The notes under the pieces are model-generated. The model had not been told where the DNA came from. It made no database searches and saw only the letters and a list, made by a program, of their open reading frames with translations. From Frankiales bacterium (GTDB lineage Bacteria; Actinomycetota; Actinomycetes; Mycobacteriales; SCTD01): DNA of 9,703 nt. A program made the position numbers and the translations under genes. Positions 1-6,370 of the stretch are shown piece after piece. Location of the stretch: contig JAODNF010000210.1 in NCBI GenBank assembly GCA_025464915.1, positions 1-9,703 on the forward strand, read 5' to 3'. How positions within the stretch are numbered: the first letter of the stretch is position 1; each line of letters starts with the position of its first letter.

Positions 1-1784
1 TCCTCACCTTCGGAGAAGAACGAGTCGCTGATGGCGTAACTGCTCGCGACCTGGTGCGCGTTCGGTGTGGCGGCGGCGAGCAGCTGAAGCTTGGGGCTGC
101 CCGTGACGTCCTTGCGGCGCAGCGGAAGGTCGCCGAAGACCTGGTCGAAGGTGCGGTTCTCGCGGACGATGTAGACCACGTGCGTGATCGGGCTGCTGCC
201 GCCCACCACCGCGGGGACGGGCGAGTGCGCAGGTCGGGTGTCGAAGCCGGCCGCGTGCTGGATGTCCGCCCGGGCCTGGGCCGAGTAGGTCGCGAGCCGA
301 GCGGAGGAGGGAACTGGGAAGCGGGTCAGCAGCCCGGGCATGTTCTCCGCGTCGTAGTAGACGCCGTCGGGCACGGAGGCGCCGCTCGGCAGCGTCCCGC
401 CGGGCTGCGGGAGGTAGCCGCCGATGCCGGGGACGTACCTGCTCCCCAGCCCCTTCGCCGCGAGCGCGTAGACCTTGCCGTCCTTCGGCCCGACGGCCAC
501 GGCGGTCGGGTACCAGCCGGTGGGGACGTACCCCTTCACGGCCCTGGTCGCGAGGTCGACGACCGCGACGGCGTCGTCTCCGGCCAGGGCGACGAACGCG
601 GTCCTGCCGTCCTTGCTCACCGCGACGGCGTCGGGCGAGGACCCGAGCGTGGTCCGCGCGACGGCGGCGAGCGGGATGTCGGTCGGCGCGGTCGGGATTC
701 CCGCGGCCAGAGGGATGACGGCGAGGTTGTCGCTGTCGGTCCCGGTGACGAGCAGCGTCGACCCGTCCGGTGTCACGGCCAGGCCGGTCGGGTGGTTCAG
801 CCCGAGGATCGGGTACGGCACGGCGACCGCAGGTCCCACGGCCACGGGCAACGCGGTGGTGAGCGGTCCGGCGGCGATCAGCGCGGCGATGTCGACGACG
901 TAGACCGTGCCGGTGCCCTGGGCGGTGACGTAGGCCTTGCTGCCGTCGGGGGAGACCGCGACGTCGTACAAATAGGCGACCGGGACGGGTCCGGGGATGC
1001 CTCCCGGCAGGAGGGCCTGGGCCTTGAGCAGCGGAGCCTTGCCACCCGCCACGTCGAACGCCTCGATCGTCGAGTCGTAGAGGTCGACGACCAGAAGCGT
1101 CCTGCCGTCGGGCGTCAGTCGCACGCCCTGGGGGTAGCCGGCGGCCGCGCCGACCACGGGCGGTCCGGGCACCGAGGCGGCCGGGCTCGGGAACATCACC
1201 GTGTGAGCGAGGGTCAGCTTCGCGCCGCTCACGGCGAAGTCGTAGACGGCGCTCAGCCCGCCGCCGGTCGCGTAGAGGTGCGTGCCGTCGGGGGAGAACG
1301 TCACCCCGATGCCGAAGCAGTTGTAGCCCTGGTTGCAGGTGCTGTGGGCCCCGTCGCGCCTGGTCGGCACCGCGACGACCTGGACGGTCTTGCCAGTGGC
1401 GAGGTCGACGACGTCGAGGCCCTCGTCCGGGGCCGTGACGCGCGGGTCGCCCTTCTGGTCGTTGCGGACCCCGGGGCACTCGACGGCGTGCGCGCCGGCG
1501 TGCTGGTTGCAGAAGGTGCCGTTGGTGTGCGGGGCGCCGTAGCCGCGACCGTTGAGGCTCGTCACGGCGAGTCGACCGTTCGGGCTCAGGGCGAGCCCGA
1601 CGGGGAAGTCGCCGAGGTCCCACCGGTCGCCGGCGGGGGTGACCAGCCGGCCGCTCGGCAGGACGACGCCGCCTGCGGGCCGGTCGGCCCGTGTGGGCGG
1701 TGACGCGTCCGCCGGAGCGATGAACGAGGCGAGGACGAAGGCGGTCCCGAGCAGGGCTGAGACGCGGCGGAGGGGGGCTCTCAC
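1..1784 (-). CDS. Secreted bifunctional YncE-like beta-propeller / alkaline phosphatase-family phosphoesterase (3' end outside window)
   Basis: An exported two-domain protein with 594 residues visible; the rest lies beyond position 1. Residues 1-27 form a Sec signal peptide (basic MRAPLRR, hydrophobic core, ADA|S cleavage site). Seven propeller-type repeats follow, each with an (S/T)P(D/N)G-like turn, near residues 61-76, 158-174, 218-234, 272-300, 332-357, 384-413 and 426-445, which suggests a seven-bladed YVTN/YncE propeller. From about residue 533 the phosphoesterase domain begins with ITHVVYIVRENRTFDQVFGD. E542-N543 and T545 sit where this family has a metal ligand and the nucleophile. 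The N-terminal part has four cysteines (C92, C103, C150, C156). GTG at 1784 is chosen because the signal peptide starts there; there is no Shine-Dalgarno, but a TACGGT box lies 6 nt upstream. The gene is divergent from the ABC operon with a 56-bp gap. The substrate is unknown: family members hydrolyse phosphomono- or diesters, and the propeller's ligand is unassigned. The family call is firm; the function is not. Confidence 0.92.
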   Translation of the reverse strand, partial: MRAPLRRVSALLGTAFVLASFIAPADASPPTRADRPAGGVVLPSGRLVTPAGDRWDLGDFPVGLALSPNGRLAVTSLNGRGYGAPHTNGTFCNQHAGAHAVECPGVRNDQKGDPRVTAPDEGLDVVDLATGKTVQVVAVPTRRDGAHSTCNQGYNCFGIGVTFSPDGTHLYATGGGLSAVYDFAVSGAKLTLAHTVMFPSPAASVPGPPVVGAAAGYPQGVRLTPDGRTLLVVDLYDSTIEAFDVAGGKAPLLKAQALLPGGIPGPVPVAYLYDVAVSPDGSKAYVTAQGTGTVYVVDIAALIAAGPLTTALPVAVGPAVAVPYPILGLNHPTGLAVTPDGSTLLVTGTDSDNLAVIPLAAGIPTAPTDIPLAAVARTTLGSSPDAVAVSKDGRTAFVALAGDDAVAVVDLATRAVKGYVPTGWYPTAVAVGPKDGKVYALAAKGLGSRYVPGIGGYLPQPGGTLPSGASVPDGVYYDAENMPGLLTRFPVPSSARLATYSAQARADIQHAAGFDTRPAHSPVPAVVGGSSPITHVVYIVRENRTFDQVFGDLPLRRKDVTGSPKLQLLAAATPNAHQVASSYAISDSFFSEGE

Positions 1785-1822
1785 ACCCGCACCGTAGAAC
1801 GGTTGCGTGGACGGCAGGTGAA
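1785..1822 (-). promoter_or_regulatory. Candidate leaderless promoter of the propeller-phosphoesterase gene
   Basis: On the minus strand a TACGGT box (1796 to 1791) fits the actinobacterial -10 pattern TANNNT and ends 6 nt before the GTG at 1784, so transcription would begin on or next to the start codon. A TTCACC (1822 to 1817) could act as a -35, but the 20-nt spacer is long. No ribosome-binding site is visible, which agrees with a leaderless mRNA. This is inferred from spacing only. Confidence 0.4.
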
Positions 1823-1840
1823 CCGCATAGCCTCCGGTCC
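1803..1840 (+). promoter_or_regulatory. Candidate leaderless promoter of the ABC-lipoprotein operon
   Basis: TTGCGT (1803-1808) and TAGCCT (1828-1833, TANNNT pattern) are separated by 19 nt. The -10 ends 7 nt before the GTG at 1841, so the transcript would start at the initiation codon. The bases before the GTG (CCTCCGGTCC) are pyrimidine-rich and contain no Shine-Dalgarno. The elements lie within the same 56 bp as the opposite promoter, so the two are back to back and partly interleaved. An alternative -10, CATAGC at 1826, has a 17-nt spacer but a poorer fit to spacing from the GTG. Confidence 0.4.
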
Positions 1841-2674
1841 GTGGCGGTGGAGGCACGGGGTCTGCGCAAGGCGTTCGGGGACGTGACCGCGCTCGACGGC
1901 CTGGACCTCGTGGTGGCCGCCGGCAGCGTTCACGGGCTGCTCGGTCCCAACGGTGCCGGCAAGACGACGCTGCTGCGCGTCCTGCTCGGCCTGGTCTCCC
2001 TCGACGAGGGCAGGTGCGAGGTGGACGGCACCGTCGGGGGCTTCGTCGAGGCGCCCGGCTCGTGGCCCTACCTGACCGGGCGGCAGAACCTCCAGGTGCT
2101 CTCCGCCATGGACGACGACCCGGGCGACGTCGGCGAGGTGCTCGACCGCGTGGGGCTGGCGGACCGGGCCGACACCAAGGTCGGCGGCTGGTCGCTGGGG
2201 ATGCGCCAACGGCTGGGGATCGCGGCGGGCCTGCTGCGCCGCCCGCAGCTCCTCGTCCTGGACGAGCCCGCGAACGGCCTCGACCCGCTCGGTGCCAGGC
2301 AGCTGCGGGACCTGATCCGCGTCCTCGCCTCCCAGGGCCTCACGGTGCTGCTCTGCAGCCACGACCTCACCGAGGTCGATGCCGTCTGCTCCGACGTCAC
2401 CGTCGTGTCGCGGGGTAGGGACGTCTGGCGCGGACCGGTTTCGCAGCTGAAGGCCAGGCCCGGCAGGTGCCTGCTGACGACGAGCGACGACGCACGAGCG
2501 CGGTTGCTCGCGCCGGTGCCGCTCGACGACACCGAGGTGGGCCTGTCGTTCGTCGCGGACACCGCAGCCGTCGACCGCTTCGTGCTCGCCCTGGCGAACG
2601 AGGGAGTCGCCGTGCGGACGCTGGAGCGCGAGGCACTGCCCCTCGAGCAGGCGCTGGTGGAGCTGGTCTCGTGA
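1841..2674 (+). CDS. ABC transporter ATP-binding protein (BcrA/CcmA-type)
   Basis: A 277-residue cytoplasmic ATPase that would drive the permease encoded immediately downstream. Visible motifs are Walker A GPNGAGKT at 35-42; a Q-loop region VEAPGSWPYLTG at 69-80, with Glu70 where many ABC ATPases have Gln, as is usual for bacitracin-type exporters; the signature WSLGMRQR at 117-124, the common variant of LSGGQ in this subfamily; Walker B LLVLDE at 137-142; D-loop NGLDP at 145-149; and switch His174. Residues from about 210 form a divergent C-terminal region typical of DrrA/BcrA-like proteins. The start is GTG 1841 without a Shine-Dalgarno (a second GTG at 1847 is possible). The stop overlaps the next start by 4 nt (GTGA), so translation is probably coupled. 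All catalytic residues are present. Export or self-protection is inferred from the family; the substrate is unknown. Confidence 0.95.
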   Translation: MAVEARGLRKAFGDVTALDGLDLVVAAGSVHGLLGPNGAGKTTLLRVLLGLVSLDEGRCEVDGTVGGFVEAPGSWPYLTGRQNLQVLSAMDDDPGDVGEVLDRVGLADRADTKVGGWSLGMRQRLGIAAGLLRRPQLLVLDEPANGLDPLGARQLRDLIRVLASQGLTVLLCSHDLTEVDAVCSDVTVVSRGRDVWRGPVSQLKARPGRCLLTTSDDARARLLAPVPLDDTEVGLSFVADTAAVDRFVLALANEGVAVRTLEREALPLEQALVELVS

Positions 2675-3468
2675 CGCTGCTGCGCCTCGAGCTGCTTCGG
2701 CTGCGCGCCCAGCCCCGGGTCCGGGTGGCGTTCGCCATCTGCCTGTTGGGGCCGCCGCTGCTGGGGCTGGTGCTGAGCGCGCAGGCAGGGCTGCCCAGGG
2801 ACACCCTGTTCGGGCGGCACGTGAAGGAGTCCGGCCTCGCGCTTCCCCTGCTGGTGCTGGGGTTCGCGGGCACCTGGGCCCTCCCGCTGGTCACGAGCAT
2901 CGTCGCCGGAGACATCTTCGCGACCGAGGACGGGCACGGCACCTGGCAGTCGCTGCTGACGCGCTCGCGCACCCGTGCTGAGGTGTTCACGGCCAAGCTC
3001 CAAGCGGCGGTGCTCGCCTCCCTTACGCTGCTGGCGGTCACCGCCGGGAGCAGTCTCGTCGCGGGGCTCGCGCTCGCCGGTGACCAGCCGCTGACCGGGC
3101 TCTCCGGCACCCAGATCGGCGCCGGTCGCGCGACCGGCCTGGTGCTGCTCAGCTGGGCTTCGGAGCTCGTCCCGCTGCTCGGGTTCACCGCCCTTGCCGT
3201 GCTGCTGTCGATCGCGACCCGCAGCAGCCTCGCCGGCGTGGGAGGGCCGCTGCTCATCGGCCTGCTCATGCAGCTGCTGTCGCTGCTCGGGGCTCTCGGA
3301 TCAGCGGCGAACGCGCTGCTGACGACGCCTTTCGCGGCCTGGCACGGACTGGTCCGCGACGACCCCTACTACGGGCCGCTCTGGCAGGGCGCCCTCGTCA
3401 GCCTGGTCTGGGTCGTCGGCTGCCTGGTGCCCGCCCGGCGGATCCTGCTGGCCCGGGACATCACGTGA
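2671..3468 (+). CDS. ABC-2 type transporter permease
   Basis: A 265-residue integral membrane protein, the membrane partner of the preceding ATPase. Hydrophobic segments lie near residues 19-40, 56-79, 110-136, 154-181, 187-216 and 238-258, giving six predicted helices. Between the second and third lies the cytoplasmic stretch DIFATEDGHGTWQSLLTR, which matches the ABC-2 coupling-loop pattern (acidic residues, then GTW...LLTR, then a basic R..V..AKL). The frame is open further upstream, but GTG 2671 is chosen because it overlaps the ATPase stop as GTGA and has GGTGGAG about 8 nt before it; the upstream extension is Arg-rich shadow sequence. The stop overlaps the lipoprotein start in the same way. 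A half-size permease like this would normally act as a homodimer with two ATPase copies. Family assignment is confident and the substrate is unknown. Confidence 0.93.
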   Translation: MTLLRLELLRLRAQPRVRVAFAICLLGPPLLGLVLSAQAGLPRDTLFGRHVKESGLALPLLVLGFAGTWALPLVTSIVAGDIFATEDGHGTWQSLLTRSRTRAEVFTAKLQAAVLASLTLLAVTAGSSLVAGLALAGDQPLTGLSGTQIGAGRATGLVLLSWASELVPLLGFTALAVLLSIATRSSLAGVGGPLLIGLLMQLLSLLGALGSAANALLTTPFAAWHGLVRDDPYYGPLWQGALVSLVWVVGCLVPARRILLARDIT

Positions 3469-3872
3469 AGCGGCTGCTGCTCCTGGTACCGCTCCTGCTC
3501 GCGGGGTGCGGTACGCCACTGACACCAAGCCGGGTCGCACCGTCCTTCCGCGAGGTCTTCGTCGGCCTCTACGCGCAGCAGCAGCAGCTCCTCAGGCGCG
3601 AGGCGGTCGGGAAGGTCGACCCCTTGGCCGCGTGCCGCCGCACGGGGACCGACGCCGACGGGCCAGGGGAGGACTGGGTCTGCAGCGTGCAGTACGTCGA
3701 CCTGGGTACGTCGAGCGCGCAGGTCTTCGAGCTGCAGGTGAAGCCCGATGGCTGCTGGAAGGCGACCGGTCCGCCCGCCACCCAGCCCGCCCAGCTGGTC
3801 GACCCGGTCTCGAGCAGGCCGCGCACGAACCCGCTCTCCGAGTTCGACGGCTGCCTCGACACGGGCTGGTGA
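3465..3872 (+). CDS. Small four-cysteine lipoprotein, third gene of the ABC operon
   Basis: A 135-residue exported lipoprotein with no family I recognise. The N-terminus is MKRLLLLVPLLLAGC, a lipoprotein signal peptide with lipobox LLAGC and the lipidated Cys at 15. The mature part (about 120 residues) has four further cysteines at 57, 73, 97 and 130, which could form two disulfides outside the membrane. It also has a central region containing WVCSVQYVDL (71-80) and FELQVKPDGCW (88-98) that looks like beta-strands. A QQQQ run (39-42?, encoded by CAG repeats near 3577-3588) is minor. The GTG start shares a GTGA overlap with the permease stop, so it is almost certainly co-translated with the transporter. 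It may be an accessory substrate-capture, sensing or immunity subunit; that is inference from position alone. It is not a typical periplasmic binding protein, being far too short. Confidence 0.88.
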   Translation: MKRLLLLVPLLLAGCGTPLTPSRVAPSFREVFVGLYAQQQQLLRREAVGKVDPLAACRRTGTDADGPGEDWVCSVQYVDLGTSSAQVFELQVKPDGCWKATGPPATQPAQLVDPVSSRPRTNPLSEFDGCLDTGW

Positions 3873-3891
3873 CGGCCGTGGGAGTGCTGGC

Positions 3892-3903
3892 CTGAGGCCT
3901 CAG
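3892..3903. repeat. 12-bp perfect palindrome between convergent genes
   Basis: CTGAGGCCTCAG reads the same on both strands and lies in the 27-bp gap between the convergent lipoprotein and orphan genes, overlapping the TGA stop of the latter (3902 to 3900). It has no loop and no T-tract, so it is not a convincing intrinsic terminator. It may be chance or a protein site. Confidence 0.5.
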
Positions 3904-4100
3904 ACGTTGGAGGCGATCGCGGTGCTCCAGGGCGCCCAGTCGACCACGACGTCCTCGGCCCGCACCCACGAGACCTGGCCGTCGACGAGGACCATCGACT
4001 GGTCCCTCCACCGGGCCAGCAGCAGCGCCTGGACGGCGCCGTCGAGGCTCACGTGCTGCGGTGGCTGGACCAGCTCGTAGGGGTCCGGGTGCTCGTGCAT
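3900..4100 (-). CDS. Trp-rich 66-residue hypothetical protein
   Basis: I do not recognise a family. The reading frame has G or C at the third position of nearly every codon (only one CCA breaks the pattern) and an ordinary amino-acid mix, unlike the Arg/Pro-rich shadows around it, so it is probably real. Visible features are a His/Pro-rich N-terminus (MHEHPDPYELVQPPQH), a short helix-like segment LDGAVQALLLARW (19-31), and a C-terminal half with four tryptophans overall (31, 45, 55, 58) including SWVRAEDVVVDWAPW. There is no signal peptide or membrane segment, so it is likely a small cytoplasmic protein. ATG 4100 is the only start codon after the sulfotransferase stop, but the GAGGG before it sits too close (about 1 nt) to be a good ribosome-binding site. 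It lies 39 bp after, and in the same frame as, the sulfotransferase gene, so co-transcription is likely. Confidence 0.65.
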   Translation of the reverse strand: MHEHPDPYELVQPPQHVSLDGAVQALLLARWRDQSMVLVDGQVSWVRAEDVVVDWAPWSTAIASNV

Positions 4101-4139
4101 GCCCTCACTGTGCGCGCGCCAGGTGTCCCCTGTGTGTCC

Positions 4140-5288
4140 TCACGCCGACGTTGCTGTGACGTCGTACCGCGACAGGTAGCCGGCGAAGCGCTCCCGCAAC
4201 GAAGCGGCGCTGACGCCGAAGTCCGCGAGGTCGTAGGTGTGCCTCCCGAAGCGTCCCTGCGGCGTCGACGCGAGGTGCGCCTGCATGCCTGCCTCGCCGT
4301 GGTCCGACAGGTCCTCGCCGAGGAAGCCGTAGAGGGCCCGCACGGTGCCCACCGGATCGCCGAGCAGGTCGAGGTAGCGGATGTCGTGGACCGGGACCGA
4401 CGGGTGCGCGTCCCGGAACGCGTCGACCCGATCGGTGCAGGCCACCAGGATGTCGGTCCAGCGCTCGGCGATGTAGGCGCGGTGGTCGGCGTCGCTGAAG
4501 GTCCCGGACAGCGACGCGACGAGGCTGAACGCCGACGCGGCCACCTCGACCGGGTCTCGATGCAGGTAGACGAGGCGGGCGTCCGGGTAGACCGCGGTGA
4601 GCGCCTCCAGGGCCAGGGCGTGGTGCGGGGTCTTGAGCGTCCACCGCCCACGTACCCCGCCCGACTGCAGCACCTGGAGGGTCCGCTTGTGGTGCTCGTA
4701 GGCCGACACCGAGTCGGCCTGCAGCAGCCAGGAGCCGTACGACGGGACGTTGGCGACGCTCTCCCAGACCAGTGCCTTGAAGTCTGCGCCGAGCACCGTG
4801 ATGCACTCGGTCGGCCCTTCGGGTTCCTCGTGGTGGATCGCCTTGAAGCCCGGGTTGAGGCCGTCGAGCATCGACTGCGCGAGCCGGTTCAGCTCCACCC
4901 GCTCGCCGGAGCGGTGGTCTGCGGGTGTCGACGGGGGAGCGCTGTCGCCCGCCTCCCACGTCAGCAGCGCGCGGTTGCGAGGGTCCGCGTCGAGCAGGTT
5001 GCTGAGCAGCGTCGTGCCGGCCCGGAACAGGCCGATCACGAAGACGGGTGCCTCGATCAGCTCGTCGGCTGTGCCGAACCGGGCCGCGTGGTCGACGACC
5101 TTCAGACGGTTCGCGAGGGTGCCCACGACCTGGCCGGGTACGGCGAGGGCGCCGAGCTCGGACAGCTGGGCCTCCTCGTTGAGGCTGTCGACGAGGACGT
5201 CGAGACCCTCGCGGAACGCGTCGCCCCCGAAGTCGGAGAGGCCGGTCTGCTCGACGGCGGCCTCGATCAGGGCGGCGGAGGTGATCAC
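4140..5288 (-). CDS. Sulfotransferase family protein (PAPS-dependent type)
   Basis: A 382-residue cytoplasmic enzyme expected to transfer sulfate from PAPS to a hydroxyl or amine of an unidentified small molecule. The 5'-phosphosulfate-binding loop is PVFVIGLFRAGTTLL at 81-95 (family consensus G.PR.GTT; here Phe replaces Pro before R89). The 3'-phosphate-binding motif is ARLVYLHRDPVEVAASAFSL at 237-256, with R244 and S252 in the expected places. WTLKTPHHALALE at 216-228 matches the conserved K.P.H segment that contributes to the active site. The N-terminal 80 residues are helical and acidic, as in long bacterial members (Sulfotransfer_3-like). GTG 5288 overlaps the TGA of the upstream oxidoreductase gene (GTGA) and has GAGGTGA 4 nt upstream, so the start is well supported. 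Operon: oxidoreductase, then this gene, then perhaps the 66-residue orphan. The substrate cannot be deduced. Confidence 0.93.
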   Translation of the reverse strand: MITSAALIEAAVEQTGLSDFGGDAFREGLDVLVDSLNEEAQLSELGALAVPGQVVGTLANRLKVVDHAARFGTADELIEAPVFVIGLFRAGTTLLSNLLDADPRNRALLTWEAGDSAPPSTPADHRSGERVELNRLAQSMLDGLNPGFKAIHHEEPEGPTECITVLGADFKALVWESVANVPSYGSWLLQADSVSAYEHHKRTLQVLQSGGVRGRWTLKTPHHALALEALTAVYPDARLVYLHRDPVEVAASAFSLVASLSGTFSDADHRAYIAERWTDILVACTDRVDAFRDAHPSVPVHDIRYLDLLGDPVGTVRALYGFLGEDLSDHGEAGMQAHLASTPQGRFGRHTYDLADFGVSAASLRERFAGYLSRYDVTATSA

Positions 5289-6304
5289 CGGGTCACCTCG
5301 ACGACGGTGCGCCCGGAGGTGCGACGGGCCGCGTGGTCGTCGAGCGCCGCCCCGACCTCGTCCAGGCCGATCACCCTCCCTACGACGGGACGGACCCCGG
5401 AGGCCAGCACGTCGAGCAGGTCGGCGTGCACCTGCTGCCCGACCGCCGACCCGAGCATGTTCAACCCGAACTGCTTCATCAGCTCGTTCGGCTCGGCGTA
5501 GGCGAGCATGACGCCGACGACGCTGAAGTTGCCCATCGACACCTTGCGCAGCGCGCGGCCGGTGAAGCCGCCGGTCGCGTCGTCGTTGAACCCGACCGGG
5601 AGGTAGCGGCCCTCGGCGGCGATGCAGGTCCAGAACGACTCGGTCCTGTCACCACCGACGAGGTCGACGATCACGTCGGCACCCCGACCGCCGGTCTGCG
5701 CCAGCACGGCGGCGAACAGGTCGTCGGACTCGGAGTCGATCGCGGCCGCGGCACCGAGGGACAGCACCAGCTTGCCCTTCTCCGGGCCGCCGGCGGAGCC
5801 GAGGACGTTCGCCCCCGCTGCCACCGCCAGCTGAACGAACGCGGTCCCGACCGCGGACGCGGCACCGAGCACCAGGACGGTCTCGCCCGCCTTGAGCGCC
5901 GCGCGCCGGTGTAGGGCGAGGTGTGCCACGTGGAAGGGCAGCAGGAAGGCGGCGGCCTCGACATCGGTGAGCACCTCAGGCGCGGCGAACAGGCCGGTCA
6001 GCGGCACGACGGCCTTGTCCGCCAGGCCGCCCATCGCCATGTTCGTGATGCCGACGACCCGCTGGCCCAGCCACTCGTCGGGGCCTTGCTCGACGACGCC
6101 GCAGACGTCCATGCCGAGCGTGAAGGGCGGCTGGGCCAGCACGGTCGCCACGCCGCCTCGGGCCCGGGCCACGTCGCTGAAGTTGAGCGAGGCTGTGCTC
6201 ACCCGCACGAGCACACTGCCCTCCGGCACCTCCGGCTCGTCGACGTCGACGGTGCGGACCACCGCCCCCGGCTCGCCGTGCTCCGTCACCTGGGCTGCAC
6301 GCAT
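5285..6304 (-). CDS. NAD(P)H:quinone oxidoreductase-like zinc-independent MDR protein
   Basis: A 339-residue cytoplasmic reductase or dehydrogenase of the medium-chain family. The GroES-like N-terminal domain begins MRAAQVTEHGEPG and contains LNFSDVARARGG (40-51), where zinc-dependent alcohol dehydrogenases carry the catalytic Cys; the zinc ligands are absent, as in QOR proteins. The Rossmann domain has VLGAASAVGTAFVQLA (145-160), the AxxGxxG nucleotide-binding loop of the quinone reductase group, then GADVIVDLVGG (208-218). The C-terminus VGRVIGLDEVGAALDDH (308-324) is also typical. NADPH preference is likely but not proved. The frame is open upstream; ATG 6304 is chosen because MRAAQ is the family start and GGAG lies 6 nt before it. 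ATG 6316 is less likely. It is the first gene of a minus-strand operon with the sulfotransferase and is divergent from a TetR gene that probably regulates it. Confidence 0.94.
   Translation of the reverse strand: MRAAQVTEHGEPGAVVRTVDVDEPEVPEGSVLVRVSTASLNFSDVARARGGVATVLAQPPFTLGMDVCGVVEQGPDEWLGQRVVGITNMAMGGLADKAVVPLTGLFAAPEVLTDVEAAAFLLPFHVAHLALHRRAALKAGETVLVLGAASAVGTAFVQLAVAAGANVLGSAGGPEKGKLVLSLGAAAAIDSESDDLFAAVLAQTGGRGADVIVDLVGGDRTESFWTCIAAEGRYLPVGFNDDATGGFTGRALRKVSMGNFSVVGVMLAYAEPNELMKQFGLNMLGSAVGQQVHADLLDVLASGVRPVVGRVIGLDEVGAALDDHAARRTSGRTVVEVTR
5293..5299 (-). promoter_or_regulatory. Ribosome-binding site of the sulfotransferase gene
   Basis: GAGGTGA on the minus strand ends 4 nt before the GTG at 5288, inside the last codons of the oxidoreductase gene. 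It supports this start and independent or coupled initiation at the 4-nt overlap. Confidence 0.65.
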
Positions 6305-6310
6305 GCTCCA

Positions 6311-6314
6311 CTCC
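6311..6314 (-). promoter_or_regulatory. Ribosome-binding site deciding the oxidoreductase start
   Basis: GGAG on the minus strand lies 6 nt before ATG 6304. It overlaps the alternative ATG at 6316, which lacks a comparable site, and so favours 6304. Confidence 0.5.
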
Positions 6315-6332
6315 ATCCCACGAGGTGTTGGG

Positions 6333-6361
6333 AAACTACAACGCAACGTGGGGGTCGTACA
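6333..6361 (-). promoter_or_regulatory. Candidate promoter of the oxidoreductase-sulfotransferase operon
   Basis: On the minus strand TAGTTT (6338 to 6333, TANNNT pattern) is preceded at 17 nt by a weak -35-like TGTACG (6361 to 6356). Transcription would start near 6326, leaving a leader of about 22 nt that contains the GGAG site. The -35 overlaps the -10 of the opposite TetR promoter (6358-6363), so one bound regulator could block both. The tandem CAACGCAACG at 6339-6348 lies between the two -10 boxes and is a possible operator core, though no clear palindrome is present. Confidence 0.35.
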
Positions 6362-6363
6362 GT
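6358..6363 (+). promoter_or_regulatory. Candidate -10 of a leaderless TetR-gene promoter
   Basis: TACAGT fits TANNNT and ends 7 nt before the GTG at 6371, so the transcript could begin at the start codon. No good -35 is seen at 16-19 nt; TTGGGA (6328-6333) is 24 nt away. Competing reading: GTG 6362 with GGGGG at 6350-6354, about 7 nt upstream. Confidence 0.35.
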
Positions 6364-6370
6364 GCCTGTC

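Noticed and set aside
54..1703. 549-codon plus-strand open frame opposite the phosphoesterase
   Set aside because: Antisense shadow: Arg/Gly/Val/Asp-rich low complexity, no domain, no ribosome-binding site.
4..1869. 621-codon minus-strand open frame
   Set aside because: Arg/Pro-rich composition and no motifs; it is the +1 shadow of the real propeller-phosphoesterase frame, which has a signal peptide and NRTFD motif.
2189..2212. Non-LSGGQ signature (SLGMRQR) and Glu in the Q-loop of the ATPase as a possible dead ATPase
   Set aside because: Both are normal for the BcrA-type subfamily; Walker A, Walker B, D-loop and switch His are intact.
2467..2670. Upstream extension of the permease frame
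   Set aside because: Overlaps the ATPase gene and is Arg/Ala shadow sequence; the GTGA junction at 2671 gives a sensible membrane-protein start.
3577..3588. CAG triplet run encoding QQQQ in the lipoprotein
   Set aside because: Only four units and in frame; too short to call a functional repeat.
3892..3903. Bidirectional terminator at the convergent gene junction
   Set aside because: The palindrome has no loop and no T-tract; listed only as a repeat.
4053..5501. 482-codon plus-strand open frame opposite the sulfotransferase
   Set aside because: Antisense shadow of a well-supported enzyme gene; composition dominated by Arg, Val and Glu with no recognisable motif.
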